From: Microvelia longipes
Lineage: Eukaryota; Arthropoda; Insecta; Hemiptera; Veliidae
DNA length: 64,000 bases
Direction of reading: 5' to 3'
Assembly (NCBI GenBank): GCA_018340805.1
Contig: JACMZG010001870.1
Span: 20,670,500 to 20,734,499, forward strand
Part shown: one piece after another, positions 34,745 to 47,097 of the stretch
Numbering within the stretch: position 1 is the first letter of the stretch
Layout: each line of letters starts with the position of its first letter
Notes under the pieces: generated by a model
The model's input: the letters and a program-made list of their open reading frames with translations, nothing else
Told to the model about the DNA's origin: nothing
Database searches by the model: none
Made by a program: the position numbers and the translations under genes

Positions 34745-35822
34745 AGTTCTAAAGTAATTGATGTGAAATGGTATAAATAAATTTGTAGCCATTAATTAAA
34801 TAAGGCAATAATAAGGAGAGAAATGCTATCACATTAATTGAGCTGAAGAGTGAACATTCAACAGAGTGATAACAGCCACGATTACATGCATTACACATCA
34901 TTGTAATGACATAATTATGCTTAAAATGTTATGGGTGGAAAACATTAATTTACTATCCATTCAACATAAGTGCAATTTTGTGAAACCTGCAGACAATTTA
35001 TTGATAAATAGTTTGTAAGCACGCATAAAACCCTACCTATTAAAAATACATTTCCTAAAACTGAAAGAAGTTAAAAATATATTCTAATAGAAAAGACGAA
35101 AGAAAATTCGTGACTTTTCAAAATTATAAATAAACGCTATTTATTATTAAAACATCGTAATGATAAATTATTTAGCTTAATTGTGTCAAAATTAAGTGAA
35201 TGATTTATTGCAACATATTTTTAATTTTTAAAATAACTCTTTACCCGCTAATTTCCGTGCCAAGTTGTGTAATATATGAGTTCTACATTTTAACAATGTT
35301 CTACCTCAATGAGTCTCTTATGAAACTTTTTAGTTTTAAACAAAAATAAAGTTATAACGCTTTTTATCATCATTAGAGGACAACAGCTTGTTTAAGTTTT
35401 CTTACTGATTTAAAGATTTAGTTTTAATTTAGTTGATAGACTATTTCTCAGTAATGATCAAGAAAGAAAACAAAAAACCATGGCTATATAACATATTTTT
35501 TATTTTATATTATCTTTAAGGAAAATCCTCCTATACCTTTAACAAAAGAAAGGTTTAAAGAGATGAACTGTTCAGGAGATACATCGCAACAAATTTAAAT
35601 AACCTTACTAAAATTAAAACAAACATTAGAATAATAGAAAGCAACCAAAATTGACTCCTTTATAGGAAGTGAAATAAATTAATAAATACCTGTTTTATTG
35701 CTTTTAAGGGAATATCACAATCGATTTTTCCATGTATGGGCTCATTTTTGGAGAGAGGCAGCAACCCACATCTGGGAACATCCAGTCAAAATTTATTTAG
35801 ATTATTACAATATTCCAGATAG
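34745..35822. other. AT-rich DNA, no gene recognised
   Basis: No supported feature. Confidence 0.5.
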
Positions 35823-35848
35823 ATAGAATTACAAGGCTGTAATTCTAT
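35823..35848. repeat. Perfect 11-bp hairpin
   Basis: ATAGAATTACA pairs with TGTAATTCTAT around AGGC. Confidence 0.65.
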
Positions 35849-36225
35849 TTGCCTTTAACCAGCAGGGAGAAGGTTTGGGGCTACCTCCACGCACAACTTT
35901 GGAAACAGCAAATAAATAAAAATTGATATTTAAAAATTAAACTTTTTAGAAATCAACACAAGATCATAAAATTTAATTAAATGCATAAAAGGTTAATGCA
36001 TAAATAAATTTAAATGAATTAGACAGCTTTTCAAAAGCTACATTTAGTAGATTTTGAAACTAGTACATTATGCTACTAGACTGTAAAGAAGGTCTTTTTA
36101 CCGTGGCGAAGCAGTAAAAGAGGCGAGATAAAAACAGTCATTTCCAGTTGTGTGCATATGCTATTTTTTCGGACATATAGTAATAGTAAATAAATATTTA
36201 GAAGAAAAACAGTATAATGAAAAAA

Positions 36226-36299
36226 CAATCGAAGAATCAGCTACCGTCGATACTTGCTGTTGGATATAAATATCCCGACGGTAGCTGATTCTTTGATTG
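36226..36299. repeat. CAGCAAG hairpin family, complete copy 1
   Basis: The arms 36226-36249 and 36276-36299 pair over 24 bp with one mismatch (AATCAGCTACCGTCG and its complement). The inner part also carries CTTGCTGTTGGATAT. It is the same structure as 54692-54782. Confidence 0.75.
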
Positions 36300-37811
36300 C
36301 ATCTTCAACTTGCGGTAAATAAACCTATTTAATGAAATAACCATTGGCCGATACACTTCTTTCAATCGCCTCGGCAAAGCTTTTCAATACTGGCGGAGTA
36401 TTGTCAATGTTTGAATAGCTATCCATGATTATTAAACACTCGATAATGAATAATTAATAACTCACTTTCTGAAAATAACAAAACTTCGATAACAAAAACG
36501 TTCGAATATTTATTTCAACAAAACAAAAGAAGAACAAGGAAGGTAATATTATAACCTTGTAGTTAATCACTAGCGCCAACTTAGTCGACATTCGAGGAGC
36601 TCCACCAGCGACAGTAAAAAAACTCTTTTACTCTCTTCGACAGTAAAAAGCTACAAAACTGTAAAATCGCATGTCACTAACTTTTGTAGAATCTAAAGTG
36701 CCTATTTTAACGCCGCCCGAAAAAAAGCTTTTTAACAGGTTTATTTTATTTAAAGAGATGGGGACGCAATTAGCCTTCCACAAAACATGTAGGGCACTCA
36801 CTAAACAGTCCCTAACATATGATGTTAAATATATCTAAAAGCCGTGACAGCTTAAGCTGTACTTTTGTCTATTTAATTTAAAGGCTCATAGGAAACGTTT
36901 ACGAAACCGCGTTAACAAACGGATACAAATTTGATCTTGGCGAAGTTAAATTCTGAGATTATGGATAGACTTTATTTGAAAGCTGATAGTGTAGAATGCA
37001 CAGGCAGTTACGCTTACCAAACTCTATTCTGTATTAAAATAACATCGCAGCTTAAAAGGAAGTGTGATAAGATTTTAAGTCTATAACAAGGAGTCAAGGA
37101 AGAGGTTGATTCGATATCCTTTCAAAAACCTCCCCCAACACAGCACTCTGTAAGAGGTCTTGATTAAGCCCCTATCAGGCTGATAACACTCTGCTACCAC
37201 CTAACACTCTTTTAGATAAAGTCAAACTTATACCCTCATACCTTAACTAAGATTAACTGCCTTAGAGAAAAGAGAGTTAAAAGAGTTAACTGTTTTTCTT
37301 TAAGACTTTGTTTACTGTTTAAAAGTTTCTCAAAAAAAGAAGTTGTTAATCCGAAGAACAAAGTTTATAAAAGCTAATATTAACTGATTTAAATTTTCCA
37401 AAAGATTATCACCTTAAATAAACAGGGAAAATTAAGAACCAAGCTAACTATTTTTACGCCTAACTGCAATAATTTTAAATTTTGTATAAATACAAAAAAA
37501 AAGTTTTAAACACGAGCTCTAATAATCATCAAGAAAATTTGAGATGTTTGTTTTAATACAAATTTGTTTTTACACAAGTGTGTTTATTTGTTTTAGTAGA
37601 TAATTAGTTAAGCATAATACACTTAACACAAGCACAGCTTTGCACATGTACTTATACGAGAACATAACATGTATTTATATGAACATGCATACAGTATCAT
37701 AATAAATGTATATTTAAAAAAAACATAATAATAATAATAATAATAATACCAAAATTACCTGTAGCTTGACAGCTAAGGAAGTTATTAGCAAATGGAGGCT
37801 GCAATACTTAG
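36300..37811. other. AT-rich DNA, no gene recognised
   Basis: No supported feature apart from an (AAT)n tract at 37727-37748. Confidence 0.5.
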
Positions 37812-37817
37812 CGGGAG

Positions 37818-39588
37818 GGTCAATCCATATCAAGTGTCCCAAAAAAAATAAAAAAAGGTGCTAAAAAAATAGATTTTGATAATTATTTTGCTATTGATAC
37901 CATATCTATGGTGAGTAAAAAATGACCAATATAAATTTTTTATGGTCACCCGTTCTTTTTTTATGGTCACTTTTATGGTCCTCCGACCCTAAAATTTAGT
38001 GATTTTTGACCTTCAGATAAGCAGCCGATACTCGGTTCTCGCTTGTACTACAGCAAAAATATGAACGGATCTGTTTAAAGCAAGCTTTGAGCTACATTTG
38101 GCCCTTTGACACTTTTACTCTATGACCGCTCCTTGGGGGGGCAATGGGGGCTCCAAATTTTAGGGTTTCTTAAAAATATATGAAAATTTTAACATTTTTT
38201 TATAATATGAAGAAATCTGAATTAATAGCTCCCAATTTTTTTTAGGAGTTACTTACTTTAAGACAAGCAATCAACAAAATTTTCAAAGCATTCATATAAT
38301 TCGTTTATGAGCTATGATTTTTTGAAAATCCATATTTTTTAATTTTTGGTCATTTTGACCTTAAATATCTCCCTTGGACATGTATACTTTTTAATAAAAA
38401 TTACATCACAAAGACCCCTTACCAGTGCCAACATTAATCACTAAAAACATTCTTTTGTATTTCCCCACAAGCAAAGTTATAGCTAAATCATGTATGTGTG
38501 ATTTTCTAAATATTAATAAAGTATATATTTTTTTATAATGTGAAGCAACATAAATTAAGTACTCCCAATTTTTTTAGGAGTTACTTACTATAAGACAAGC
38601 AATCAACAAAATTTTCAAAGCATTCATATAATTCGTTTATGAGCTATGATTTTTTGAAAATCCATATTTTTTAATTTTTGGTCATTTTTGACCTTAAATA
38701 TCTCCCTTGGACATGTATACTTTTTAATAAAAATTACATCACAAAGACCCCTTACCAGTGCCAACATTAATCACTAAAAACATTCTTTTGTATTTCCCCA
38801 CAAGCAAAGTTATAGCTTAATCATGTATGTGTGATTTTTCAAATATTGAAAAAAATTTTTTTTTTTTGATATTTTGAAAATATTTTGAAACTTTATTAAT
38901 ATTTAGAAAATCACACATACATGATTTAGCTATAACTTTGCTTGTGGGCAAATACACAAGAATGTTTTTGGTGGTTTATGTTGACACTGGTAGGGGTCTT
39001 TGTGATATGATTTTTATATTAAAAGTATACATGTCCAAGTGAGCTATTAAAGGTCAAAAATGACCAAAATTAAAAAATATGGATTTTCAAAAAATCATAA
39101 CTCATAAACGAATTATATTAATGCTTTGAAAATTTTGTTGATTGCTTGTCTTAAAGTAAGTAACTCCTAAAAAAATTGGGAGCTATTAATTCAGATTTCT
39201 TCATATTATAAAAAAAATGTTAAAATTTTCATATATTTTTAAGAAACCCTAAAATTTGGAGCCCCCATTGCCCCCCCAAGGAGCGGTCATAGAGTAAAAG
39301 TGTCAAAGGGCCAAATGTAGCTCAAAGCTTGCTTTAAACAGATCCGTTCATATTTTTGCTGTAGTACAAGCGAGAACCGAGTATCGGCTGCTTATCTGAA
39401 GGTCAAAAATCACTAAATTTTAGGATCGGAGGACCATAAAAGTGACCATAAAAAAAGAACGGGTGACCATAAAAAATTTATATTGGTCATTTTTTACTCA
39501 CCATAGATATGGGTATCAATAGCAAAATAATTATCAAAATCTATTTTTTTAGAGCACCCAAGTCTGGGACACTTGATATGGATTGACC
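37818..39588. mobile_element. 1771-bp foldback element with 6-bp target duplication
   Basis: Ends start GGTCAATCCATATCAAGTGT and its reverse complement. Flanking CGGGAG is duplicated at 37812-37817 and 39589-39594. The inverted arms are about 700 bp each (37818-38521 and 38890-39588) and nearly identical. The inner half of the left arm is directly duplicated (38193-38522 and 38527-38857), giving an asymmetric centre. No transposase frame is present, so a non-autonomous DNA transposon is inferred. Low divergence between the arms points to recent activity or repair between arms. Confidence 0.9.
38193..38857 (+). repeat. Direct duplication of ~330 bp inside the foldback element
   Basis: The two copies start TTTTTTTATAATATGAAG and TTTTTTTATAATGTGAAG and stay nearly identical through TCATGTATGTGTGATTTT. 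Only the first copy has its full partner in the opposite arm. Confidence 0.85.
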
Positions 39589-39594
39589 CGGGAG

Positions 39595-40442
39595 TAAATA
39601 TTAAATTACTTTTGATAATAATTATGAAAAAAAAGTATTTAAGCACATCACTAAACCGTTAATTAGTGCGACTAGTACGGTATAACAAAGGTTAATAAAC
39701 ATAAGTGACTAATATAAGTGATAACATAGATTATTATGATGACATAAAATATATTATGATAACATAAGTGATAACAAAAGTTCAAGACTAATACGTCATC
39801 AGGATTAGAAACGCTTTTCTATTGTGCAATTCAGTGAATTGTTTATAAAATCACTTCACCACTAACAAAAGAATCATTATGGGTTATTCCATAGTGGCCA
39901 GTAGAGTGGGTTTGATTGAGTTTGAGTAGTCTAAGCTGATTGTAAAGAACTAATCATGCTTTCAACTAAAATCATTCCCATAGATTCAACTCGTTTTTTA
40001 CCTTCGCAGTAAAAAAAGCATCTGTAGTTTCACAAGCTTTTGTTTTCCAATGAAAATATAAGGTACTAAACGAAATCAATTCTCCTATTACTATTTAGTC
40101 GCTTAGATTGTGCTAGCTCTAATTCCTTGGTTTCAGTACGACTTATACTACTTATAGGTATTCTCAGGTGCAGAGAATACATTACTACGTCAAAATGTTT
40201 GTATAAACGAGATTTTGTTCTAAGGCGTTTCTAAAGAGCACGATAACTTTTGAACGTTTTTTTGTCTGACCTGGGGTTCTCGACCATCCCCCCTCTAACC
40301 AACAGGGGGGGGGTGCATTTTGGTATTGCATTTGCATTTCAAGTGCAAATGCATTTGAAGAGAGTACAGGATTATTTTCTCGGAGCACCCTATACTCGAC
40401 TCAAATTGGGACGCTCTTTTGGCGTTTCCTCATTTATGTTGT
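39595..40442. other. No gene recognised
   Basis: Contains short iterations of ATAAGTGATAACATA at 39700-39780 and a perfect hairpin GCATTTGCA/TGCAAATGC at 40328-40352. Overlapping frames on both strands at 40185-40444 have no recognisable domain. Confidence 0.45.
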
Positions 40443-40995
40443 AAGTATGTAGGAAAAGTATTGTTTGCAAAAAATTCCAAAACCGAGATGACACCAGCAT
40501 TATCCGTTTCAGATCTTTTTAAGACCTCCTAAGTAGTTTTCTCAAAGTTGTCTGAATGTGTGTATACGTTATCTTCATAGCTTCCAGTGTATTTATTCTA
40601 GAGAGTTGAAGTTTGTACAAAAGTAAGTCTATAGATAGTTGTGCTATCCGGAATACAATTTTTTATGTCGTCATTAATCCGCAATGATTACTCAGCAAAC
40701 ATTTCGAAAAATCATAAAACTTGGAAAAATGTTGCGATCATTTAAGATCTAATCTGCATGAAGCTATGTATAAGCATTATAGATTAATTTTTATTAAATG
40801 ACTTGTGTACGTTTTTTAAAAAAAAATAATTAAAAATGAGTTGAATTTTGGTACATGTGCACAAAGTATTATTTCCTTGAAAATCACGGAATGATTTTTT
40901 AACAAAAATCATATCCATGAAAATTAAACAACAACGAGTGTGGTCAGTGCCTGGATGGGTGGCCACTTAGAATGAAACGAATGTATTTAGATGCA
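40443..40995 (+). repeat. 5S-R dispersed repeat, copy 10
   Basis: Starts at the 5' block (AAAGTATTGTTTGCAAAAAA), keeps AAGACCTCCTAAGTAGTTTT and GAGAGTTGAAGTTTGTAC, and ends shortly after a good 5S-like segment at 40929-40976 (TGGTCAGTGCCTGGATGGGT). The GGTACCCCGTACC end is missing. Its CRE/AP-1 sites have single changes. Confidence 0.75.
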
Positions 40996-41867
40996 GAGAA
41001 CACCTCACCATTTAAAATGTATTTATGTACGAGAATTTATTTCGAACGCTTTTCTATCTGGATAAAACGTGGTATAAAAATAGATCTAATATACGGAACC
41101 CCATTATAAGACGTATGTACGGAACCCCATTGTTTATGTAATGTGTTTGCATAATACTGATTACACCCACAATGATGATTCAGTAAAAATTGTCTGATCA
41201 ATCCAAAATTGTAAACACACATTCAATCCTATTTTACACACATATACGACGACGTTAACATTTATTATCAACATTGTTTCTGATTTTATCGATTGATAAC
41301 TATCGTTGGACCGTAAGCTGTATCTAAGCACCTTGCGGGATCCCAGGTGTTTTTGCTGACTAACTGCAATAGTATAATTTAAAGTAAAAGTTAATATATT
41401 TTTATAATCGCCTTGTGATTTGCAGAAGTTTATAGCGCATAGCATTGTAAATCTTGTAGTTCAAGACTAAAAAAACTCTACAGTAGACGCAAGCTTCTTT
41501 GCATTTATTCCAATGACCCAAGAAAAAGGTCAAAGTTGAAAGGACAACAACGACTTTTGTAACATAAAGACAATAGTTTTTTGGAAAAAAGAAAATAACG
41601 CAGTTTTCTTTTAGTACATTGTACTAAAGCTATTTAAAGCTAACCCAATTTCTGATCAAATACAAAATCTTTTTTAAACGACCCGAAACAAAATTGTCTA
41701 GCTTAACCAGTTTAAAACAAGCTGCTGATAATAGAACGAGGCTTCCCTACCTTTAGGCTTGAAAATGTAGAAGTATGAAATATTCAATATATAATGGTAA
41801 CATAAATGTTACTTGAAGTTAAAAACAAATTAGAACATAAAATAAACACACATCGAATAGAAAAAAA

Positions 41868-42340
41868 TTAGGTACCCAGGAACGTTTTCTCATCACATCG
41901 GATTCGCTATATCTCATCGCTTGTCCTTAAATATAAATGTTGTTACATTTATAACGTCTCGCTTCGCTCGTCCTCAGAAAGTAAATACACTAGTTTTATT
42001 CTCAGCGGCACATATGTTAGTCTTAAGCATAACTACATGCGTGCCAGATCTCAAATTAATCGCAACATTTTTTCGCGTATTATGATTTTTCGAAATGTTT
42101 GCTGAGTCATTATTGCGGGTTAAAGACGTCATAAAAAATAATATTCCGGATAGCAGAACTAAACCTATAGCATTAATACACTAGGGGCTACAAGACTAAG
42201 CTAAGAGACGAGCTAAGAGACACGCATGCATACAGACAGACTTTGTGGAAACTGCTATAAGTAGGTCTTATAAAACGGATAATTTCAGTGACATGACGGT
42301 TTCGATTGTTTTTTGCAAACTCAATTCTTTTTTTATAAAA
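41868..42340 (-). repeat. 5S-R dispersed repeat, copy 11 (5S-like part deleted)
   Basis: The terminal block (AGGTACCCAGGAACG) and TCTCGCTTCGCTCGTCCTC are joined to CATGCGTGCCAGATCTC, skipping the 5S-like region. TGAGTCA is intact at 42103-42109; the CRE-like site reads AGACGTCA. Confidence 0.7.
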
Positions 42341-45221
42341 CTACAGTATAAATAAGGAAAAGTACAAAATATCACAAAAACTATTATAAAATTTGTCATT
42401 CTCCAAAGCCATACACAGTTAGCTATTGTTAGATTAATATAACTAATGCTTCTTTTTTATGTGTTATGTGATACAGTTTGGAATAAAACTACTTCTAAAC
42501 AAGGCCGAATTTACGGCCGAGAGCTTGAATTTGTGTTTTTATTTTTATCTGAACATTACCTCATAAATTTAATCTTGTAAGAAAAAATATCAATAAGTAT
42601 TATTTTAAATTTTTAATATCTTGTATTATTATTAATTAATAAACATTTGACTTCCCTTTACATTAAATGAGTTTAATATTCAGTTTCTAAAGATGCTAGT
42701 TGTAATCTGACTTTTATATAACATGAGCGATTTTACATTTGCTTATCTCTATCTATACCCGTAGAGATTTTTAAAACAACGCTAAAAACAAAGATGAGTC
42801 CGTTTTAAAATTAACGATAAAAACATAAAATTTGATCTTTACATTCCACTTAGACGTATAAAGTTTGATAATACGTGAAAACAATTTCTAAAACATATTT
42901 TACGACACTTTTGTAACCTTGGCATCATTTTAAAGATTTTACCACCACGGTGTCACACGTGCTCCATCATATATGGTTATTAAATCATAAAATATTGAAA
43001 ACATTTAACCCTTCAGCTATTAAAGTAATAAAGTCTAGACTTGCACTCAGCGTTTCATAAAACTCAAAAACGCTTTTTATTTTAAAACGTTTCTCGACTA
43101 CAAAATGCGTTTTATTGCATTTTCCTAGATGGTGAAATAAAATTTCAAATTAAAACTATAAGTGCGGTTTTATTTTTGATTTTTATTCATACTTATATGT
43201 TATGAATCTGTATATAAAGACAATAGTTTTTTTGGAAAAAAGAGTTTTCTTTTAGTACATTGTACTGAACAAATTCCATGGATTATTTAGTTTTTGTAGA
43301 AATGGATTGGTAATACCCTATCAAGAACATAAATACTTTGACAGATACGATAGGATAAATAAAATTTAATTAATCAAATAAAGGGTGAATAATTATGATA
43401 ATTATGATTATGATGGGTTCGATGTTCCCTTGAACACTAAAGAAGATAGAAATATAAAAATATAAAGGTATCAGTGTCTTTAGCTTCTACCATTCGGTAG
43501 CCTGGCAATGCACATGGCACACTTAAAGACAATAGGATCTGTAACAATAACTTAACGGAGCCATCCATTGATTAAGAATTAGTAGTTTTCAAATTGTGAT
43601 TTATTATCATTCTGAAGGGCCTTAGCAATAGAGTATTTCCACTTTTTTTGTTAATTGCTTATCACCGTTAACATTATTGATAGTATAGCTTATATAGTAT
43701 AGACGGTAGCTTTATTAATCTAATAGCCTTATTACAGCACTTATTGAAAAGCTATAGAAATTCTTGTAATTTATCCTGTGTTTGTTATCTAAAAATATGC
43801 CAAACGTTAAAAAGCAATAATAATATGAAGCAAATAAATGAAGTTACTTTCGTTATCAGTATTCTTTCCGGTTTTATTGAATGACATATATACTAAAATG
43901 TAAAAAAATCGCATTTTTGCCAAATACATTAAAAAATTTGCTTTTATCGTGGCAGTATGCCAATAATATAAACTAGTAATATGACAAACTGATATAGGAC
44001 AGCAACCATGTGGCCGCTGAGTAGCAAAGAGGCCGGAGTTCTCATGTTTTATTCCCACCTATACTTTATTCAGTGCTCTCAAGTCTTAGAAAAAAATAAT
44101 TTTGTAAATAATTAATATATTACTATAAATTAACAGTTTTCCCTTTAATAACAAAGTCCATTAACAATGGTCATGCGCCTTTTGATAGCCTAATATAAAT
44201 GGTAGAGAACCAACATAATCTGAATTTATTTATTAATACATTTTTATTTATATTTTGATTACTTATTAATTGTCGTACTGCTTTATTCCAACAACAACTT
44301 TAATCACAAATATAATATCAAATTAGATCAAAAGTGTCCAAACAATTATGCCAATTGTGTAGTACGAGTTTCATAAATTAAAAAAATCTGTGATGAAAAT
44401 TTAGGTGATCCATTGAAAATTTTTAATTGAGAGTCTTAAAAATTGGAAATTTTATGTAATACACAATATACTAACAATAAAACATTTCCTTCGACAACAT
44501 AAACAATTTTTTAATATCAAATTATAAACGAGTACTTCAGAATAAAAGTTAATTTAATAAAACAAAAAAAAATATAAAATTAGATTAAAATAATAATCCA
44601 TGAAGCCATCCAAGAGAAATTATTAGAGGAAACAAACGGCACCTTAAATATTTTGAATTCCAATAACGGAAGACTATCGTCTAAAACTAATCACAGGAAT
44701 TTCTATTTTCTGAAATATTTTTAAAAACAAAGTCCATGAAAACTTGTTATCATGCATCCCAAAAAACAATATGTGGGTTGTTTAATACAAAGAAAAACAG
44801 GTATGCTATACGAGCAACAATTTAAAGGAAAAGAACAATATATTGATTTAAAACCAACTCATAACTATTTAATGAATTAATACTCCCCCGCTGTTAGGGT
44901 CGAAACTTTATAGCCCTTTACTGCGGTCGGTAAAACGAAATATAACTTTCTCTCTGGTAGGGATCCTAATTTGTTTGTTCAGCCTCTTCCAGTCCAGTCT
45001 TAGTTTGTTCAGAACAAATAGGAAAGATTTCAAACCTCAAGCTGTTCTAGTTTATTTAACGATATTTAATGTTTTCCTGCTTCTACCTTTTAATAATTTC
45101 ACTCCCAGAAAATTAATAAAATTAGAGAAAAACCAATTAATCTTTTCAAAGGAAAAACATAGCAAATAAATTTAAAAATTTTATCTTTTTATACCACATT
45201 TATAAAACCTTTATATATATA
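42341..45221. other. AT-rich DNA, no gene recognised
   Basis: No gene. A ~55-bp segment (AAAGACAATAGTTTTTT to TTTTAGTACATTGTACT) at 43217-43265 is a diverged direct copy of one at 41566-41630. Nothing else is seen in nearly 3 kb. Confidence 0.5.
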
Positions 45222-45436
45222 TAAAACATTAAAGATAATAATAATAACTTACAGAGGGTTAAAATATAGGTGTTGTGGATTTTAGAAAATTTTCGACATA
45301 CGTCTTCGACGGTCTGTAGAGAAAGGAAGTTTCCGAGCTACTAAGTAGCTCCGAAAACGAGTTCCGAGCTACGAGCTACGAAAAACACCTATATTTGAAC
45401 CCTCTGCAAGTTATTATTATTATCTTTAATGTTTTA
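45222..45436. mobile_element. MITE-like element with ~53-bp terminal inverted repeats
   Basis: 45222-45274 and 45384-45436 are inverted copies (ending TAAAACATTAAAGATAATAA) with few mismatches around a 109-bp centre that contains CGAGCTAC words. Total length is 215 bp. Target duplication is not certain because the flanks are AT repeats. Confidence 0.75.
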
Positions 45437-45465
45437 TTAAATACGATTAGTATTTTCTTTTCTAT

Positions 45466-45477
45466 ATATTATATATA

Positions 45478-45544
<67 letters not shown>

Positions 45545-45548
45545 GTAT
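45466..45548. repeat. (AT)n microsatellite
   Basis: Interrupted TA tract directly after the MITE-like element. Confidence 0.95.
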
Positions 45549-45552
45549 ATAT

Positions 45553-45896
45553 TGTTAGATTATATCTGAGAATATATATTCGAGGAAGTATCATTAATAT
45601 TAAGATGAAGTAGAGATATTAAGTAGATTTTGAGTCTGATTATAAATATAAGAATAAGATGAGATCTATGCTACTAATTTTGTTAGATAGGGTTTGTAAT
45701 TTATGGCTAATCTGAGGACTCTTTCTGACAGATGTGAGACTGCTAGGTACTTAGCCCGAGTACTAAGAAGGAGTACTCGTAGGCTGTCTTGGTCTGGATA
45801 CGGGGAAGTGTTAGTCGTTACCTACGAGTTAAGAGTTACCTCCTTATTCCTCATTGTGTTCAATAAAGTAAGGACACTTTTAAGGAATGAGTAACA
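45553..45896 (+). other. Possible solo LTR (weak)
   Basis: The 344-bp segment starts TGTTA and ends TAACA, and has CAATAAAG near its end, as a polyadenylation signal would lie in an LTR. No 4-6 bp target duplication is visible and no internal retrovirus-like coding region is near. A short open frame at 45703-45894 has no recognisable domain. Confidence 0.25.
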
Positions 45897-46199
45897 AATG
45901 TTAAAGTTAATAGACTGTATTTCGCCTTATTCTTCTCAAGGCATAATCATGTCTGACATCTATCTGTAAGAATTCAATTTTCAAAATATATTTATTTTGC
46001 AAACGATAACAAGGTTTGGTTCCGGTCAGAATTGACTTAAAATAATAAACTGCGTAGGCTTCCGCGGTTGTTGTCATGAAGATTTAGGTCTTCCGGTGGT
46101 GACCGCGTCAATGTAGATGAAGAATCCGACGTTTCGCTTCCACTGTGGAAGGCATCTTTAAGGATGTAGGACATCATGGATCCGTCGTTACGAACAGTC

Positions 46200-46925
46200 A
46201 TCAACCAGCGATAAAGAGAGACAAGAACACAGGAGGAAAGCATATCTACCATATGTCAAAGGAACTACGAATAGGATCAGCAAGGTTCTGGCACGCAACG
46301 ATATTGGGACTGTTTTCAATACCTGTTCCACTACCAGACATTTCCTCGGAAGTGTTAAAGATTCCCTTCCAAGGAAAATTAGTGGTGTCTATAAGATCCC
46401 TTGTAGCTGTGGAAAAGTCTTCATCGGAGAAACAGGCAGACTCATTTCTACGCGTTTAGCCGAACACATCAAACACACCATCGACGACGATTGTCGGTCC
46501 ACGGTCGCAGAACATTCACGAGATACTGGTCATCTTATTGATTTTGAGAAAACCGAGTTACAAGCGAATGATTCCCGATATCAAGACAGGACGTCAGGGA
46601 AGCTATTGAGATTGCTAAGCATAGGAATAACATCAACAGGGACACGGGGTTAAAGATTTTCAACACTTGGACACCGCTTTGGATACCGCTTATACGTGTT
46701 TCAGATAATTCCCTTAGCCAATCTCAGCCCTCAACTACGTCACGCAGCACCCAGCCACCGATTACGTCATCCCACGGAAATCCCCCATTAGCCAGTTCAT
46801 CAACCAGACAGGACACCCCTACGCGACCTTCAAGTGGATTACGTCATACTGGACCGTCGAAGCCTATTATCCCTTCTCATGGCTATAATCTTCGTCCTCG
46901 AAGACAAGGTCAGAGACAGGTATAA
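46200..46925 (+). pseudogene. Penelope-like GIY-YIG endonuclease domain, frameshifted
   Basis: The first frame reads RKAYLPYVKGTTNRISKVLA, then a linker, then GVYKIPCSCGKVFIGETGR (the GIY..YIG core, here GVY and FIG, near 46384-46440). It continues with R...EH and VAEHSRDTGHLIDF. A frameshift near 46580 moves the reading into another frame, which continues EAIEIAKHRNNINRDTGLKI and FNTWTPLWIPL. A proline- and serine-rich tail ends at the stop 46923-46925. In intact elements this domain nicks target DNA. The catalytic Y, R and E are visible, but the frame break and missing polymerase make it inactive. Confidence 0.85.
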
Positions 46926-46994
46926 ATAGGGCCTCCAGCGTCTCCATCTTCAGTTCAGTTTTGTAGAGCATTGTGTTTCCATCCATGATGTCCT

Positions 46995-47040
46995 ACATCC
47001 CTGAAGATGCCTCCCACAGTGGAAGCGAAACGTCGGATTC
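46995..47040 (+). ncRNA. Hammerhead-like core in the Penelope right arm
   Basis: CTGAAGA (47001-47007, fitting CUGANGA) and GAAA (47027-47030) enclose an imperfect stem II. The base-16/17 pair TC follows in ACGTC, and ATCC just upstream can pair with GGAT just downstream as stem I. Stem III is only ACGT, which is self-complementary, as expected for the minimal hammerheads of Penelope-like elements that act as dimers. Imperfections in stem II make activity uncertain. Confidence 0.55.
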
Positions 47041-47097
47041 TTCATCTACATTGACGCGGTCACCACCGGAAGACCTAAATCTTCTTGACTTAAAATA

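Larger units (their letters stand above)
46045..47084 (+). mobile_element. Penelope-like element, 5'-truncated, with inverted terminal arms
   Basis: Bounded by a 13-bp duplication TTGACTTAAAATA (46032-46044 and 47085-47097). The inverted arms 46073-46181 and 46981-47084 match closely over ~105 bp. Between them lies the end of the Penelope protein with the GIY-YIG endonuclease. The reverse-transcriptase domain is missing. The right arm holds a hammerhead-like core; the left, inverted one is mutated. Penelope-like elements are known for such terminal repeats in direct or inverted order. Confidence 0.85.

Noticed and set aside
40185..40444. Overlapping frames on both strands
   Set aside because: Overlap in opposite directions with no recognisable domain, and no splice signals.
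45553..45896. Confident solo LTR call
   Set aside because: TGTTA/TAACA ends and CAATAAAG are suggestive but there is no target duplication; kept only as a weak candidate.
46145..46459. 104-codon frame as an independent gene
   Set aside because: It lies in the wrong frame across the Penelope arm and endonuclease domain; the meaningful frame is the GIY-YIG one.
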